Under the pieces are notes generated by a model. That model worked only from the letters and a program-made list of their open reading frames with translations, ran no database searches and was not told where the DNA came from. A stretch of 5,945 nt of DNA, taken from positions 1-5,945 of the forward strand of contig JAIRVN010000126.1 in the NCBI GenBank assembly GCA_031253875.1, read 5' to 3'. The DNA is from Deltaproteobacteria bacterium. GTDB lineage: Bacteria > Desulfobacterota > Desulfovibrionia > Desulfovibrionales > Desulfovibrionaceae. Within the stretch, counting starts at the first letter, position 1. Every line of letters starts with the position of its first letter. The position numbers and the translations under genes are program-made. Shown here piece after piece: positions 4,362 through 5,945 of this stretch.

Positions 4362-5945
4362 ATGACCATCTGCTACACATACACCCACAGCGTCACGGAA
4401 GGCACGACGGGGTATTTTGCCTGCGAGCCCCCTGCGGATCTGTCTTTTGCACAGGCGCTCGCCTTGCTGGAGGCAACGCCGCAGGATGATTTTTTGCATC
4501 GGCATCTGTTGCGCCGTTGTGCCGCGCTTCCTCTTGCGGACCTGGAAGCGCTCGTGCCCCGTGCGCTGGCGGGGGAAAAAGTCCTGGCCGCCCTGCTGCT
4601 GGAATGCGCACTGCTGACGCCACGTCTTGCCTCCTTGGCGCAGCGCTTTGCCCCCGATGCCGCATTGCGTTTTTGCGGATCCAGCCCGCTTATCCATCTG
4701 CGCTGGCAGCAGTTGGAAGATCGCGCGCTGCATCAAGCCTGGAACGGACTCTTCACCGCCAACCAGACACAGCTGCGCCCCATGCCGCATCCGGAAGACA
4801 ACGACATGCCCTGCCCCTATGCGGCTGCCTCGCCCGACAGAGCAGCGCCCCTGACGCTCGCGCAGTGCTGCGAACACTTCCAGGCCCCGGCGGGAGAAGC
4901 GCGCCCTCCGGCCCGGGAGACAGCGGCCCTCGCCCTGGCGCGTCTGGAGGCGCACGGCCTGCTCGCGGGACAGGAGATGCGCCACGAGGCTTCGCTTTCG
5001 CCGATTGGGCTGCTGCGTTCCTGGAACTTGGCCGTCGAGGTGCGTAACGGCGCGCTTGACTACAGCCTGCGCGGCACAGCCACGAGCTACGGACGCGGGC
5101 TGTCGCTGGCGGCGGCACGGGCGTCCTGTCTGATGGAAATCGTGGAACGGGTCAGCGCCTATATTTCCGTAAGCGGCGACGAGCTGCCGCATCTTGCCCG
5201 TCCCGCGCATCTGGTGCGGGAACGCTTTTCCCGGCTGCGAGACAAGGCGGAGGCGCTTGATCCCGCCGCACTGCTGCCCGATGTGCCCTACCGAGATGAA
5301 AAGCTGCACTGGATACCCGCCACGGCGGCACGGGACGGGCGTGCCATACTGGTCCCCTTTCAGGCAGTCGGGCTGTTCTGCAACCTGGATGAGCCCGCCC
5401 TGTTCGAAGCGCCCGGCTCCACGGGGCTTGCCGCCGGCAATACCTGGGAGGAGGCCAAAGAATCCGCGTTGACGGAAATCCTGGAACGCGACGCCGAAGC
5501 CACAACACCCTACCAACGTGCTCTGTGCTTTGCATTGCGCGCGGAGCAGCAACCGCTGGCCGATCTGTTGGACGACTATGCGGCGCGTGGCATCCAGATC
5601 CGTTTTCAGACACTGGCGAGCGAATTCGGCATGCCGTGCTTCTCGTGCTTTGTGGTTGATCGTAAAGGCGACGTGGCGCGCGCCGGCGGGGCCGGCCTGG
5701 ACGGCAGACGGGCGCTGCTTTCCGCACTGACGGAAACTCCCTACCCTTATCCGGGCGGCCCCCCTTCCGGACCGGGCCTGCGCGGGCTGCCGCAACGTCT
5801 GCTGGAAAAACTGCCCAGCTACGATCAGGGCAGCGCCGTTGCAAACTGCGCGCTGTTGGAACACGTGCTGCTGGCGAACGGCTACGAGCCGTTATATGTG
5901 GATCTGACGCGCGCGGATCTGCAATTTCCCGTGCTGCGCGCTCTT
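4362..5945 (+). CDS. YcaO-family ATP-dependent cyclodehydratase-like protein with an unassigned N-terminal region (runs off right edge)
   Basis: The frame is open from ATG 4362 to the window edge, 528 codons with no stop. Residues from about 206 on form a YcaO domain, a family that uses ATP to activate backbone amides for azoline or thioamide formation or related protein modification. Seen in sequence: 'TSYGRGLSLAAARASC' (241-256) continuing to the E259/E262 pair in 'MEIVERVSAY'; 'GSTGLAAGNTWEEAKESALT' (352-371) followed by 'EILERDA' with E372 and E375; 'ALTE' ending in E458; and 'YVDLTRADLQFPVLRAL' at the edge, which in relatives is soon followed by 'PGLE'. The first motif has Arg (R245) where Lys is usual. 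Residues 1-205 are Leu/Ala-rich, probably helical, and match no family I recognise. They contain no TfuA-like or radical-SAM motif. The start is uncertain: there is no clear ribosome site, and TTG 4323 is the only in-frame alternative after the stop at 4302. folD ends 93 bp upstream on the same strand. The substrate is unknown. Confidence 0.9.
   Translation, partial: MTICYTYTHSVTEGTTGYFACEPPADLSFAQALALLEATPQDDFLHRHLLRRCAALPLADLEALVPRALAGEKVLAALLLECALLTPRLASLAQRFAPDAALRFCGSSPLIHLRWQQLEDRALHQAWNGLFTANQTQLRPMPHPEDNDMPCPYAAASPDRAAPLTLAQCCEHFQAPAGEARPPARETAALALARLEAHGLLAGQEMRHEASLSPIGLLRSWNLAVEVRNGALDYSLRGTATSYGRGLSLAAARASCLMEIVERVSAYISVSGDELPHLARPAHLVRERFSRLRDKAEALDPAALLPDVPYRDEKLHWIPATAARDGRAILVPFQAVGLFCNLDEPALFEAPGSTGLAAGNTWEEAKESALTEILERDAEATTPYQRALCFALRAEQQPLADLLDDYAARGIQIRFQTLASEFGMPCFSCFVVDRKGDVARAGGAGLDGRRALLSALTETPYPYPGGPPSGPGLRGLPQRLLEKLPSYDQGSAVANCALLEHVLLANGYEPLYVDLTRADLQFPVLRAL

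Noticed and set aside
4287..5864. Minus-strand open frame of 525 codons opposite the YcaO gene
   Set aside because: It is the longest closed frame in this part, but the product is Arg/Gln/Gly-rich without recognisable domains, while the plus frame carries the YcaO motifs and stays open to the edge.

Overview
The window is GC-rich, fully bacterial, and almost wholly coding. The protein set (futalosine- or aromatic-acid-type UbiX, FolD, MOFRL-type glycerate kinase, amino-acid binding protein, a YcaO protein of a long form) and the codon usage fit a Desulfovibrio-like sulfate reducer of the Desulfovibrionaceae. That assignment is an inference from family resemblance, not from a marker gene. I see no RNA gene, CRISPR array, insertion sequence or phage gene.

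Left part (1-1758, all minus strand, read right to left): a secreted family 3 amino-acid-type solute-binding protein, then a UbiX/Pad1 flavin prenyltransferase 34 bp further on, then a GNAT-like protein 9 bp after the ubiX stop. The last one runs off the left edge. The short gaps suggest one transcript, with a sigma-70-like promoter just upstream of the binding-protein gene. No permease or ATPase gene for the binding protein is present here.

Middle part: a glycerate 2-kinase gene of the MOFRL family (1933-3261, minus) and folD (3417-4268, plus) are divergent and share a 155 bp promoter region. Glycerate kinase delivers 2-phosphoglycerate to central metabolism. FolD interconverts methylene-, methenyl- and formyl-tetrahydrofolate. 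The two may both serve serine/glycine/one-carbon metabolism, but the sequence only shows the divergent arrangement.

Right part (4362 to the right edge, plus): a long YcaO-family protein, of which 528 residues are visible. A roughly 200-residue N-terminal region that I cannot assign precedes a recognisable ATP-binding YcaO domain. Its start lies 9 bp after a perfect 15-bp palindrome and lacks a clear Shine-Dalgarno sequence. This gene is the least understood part of the window, because YcaO enzymes modify peptide or protein backbones and its substrate cannot be read from this window.
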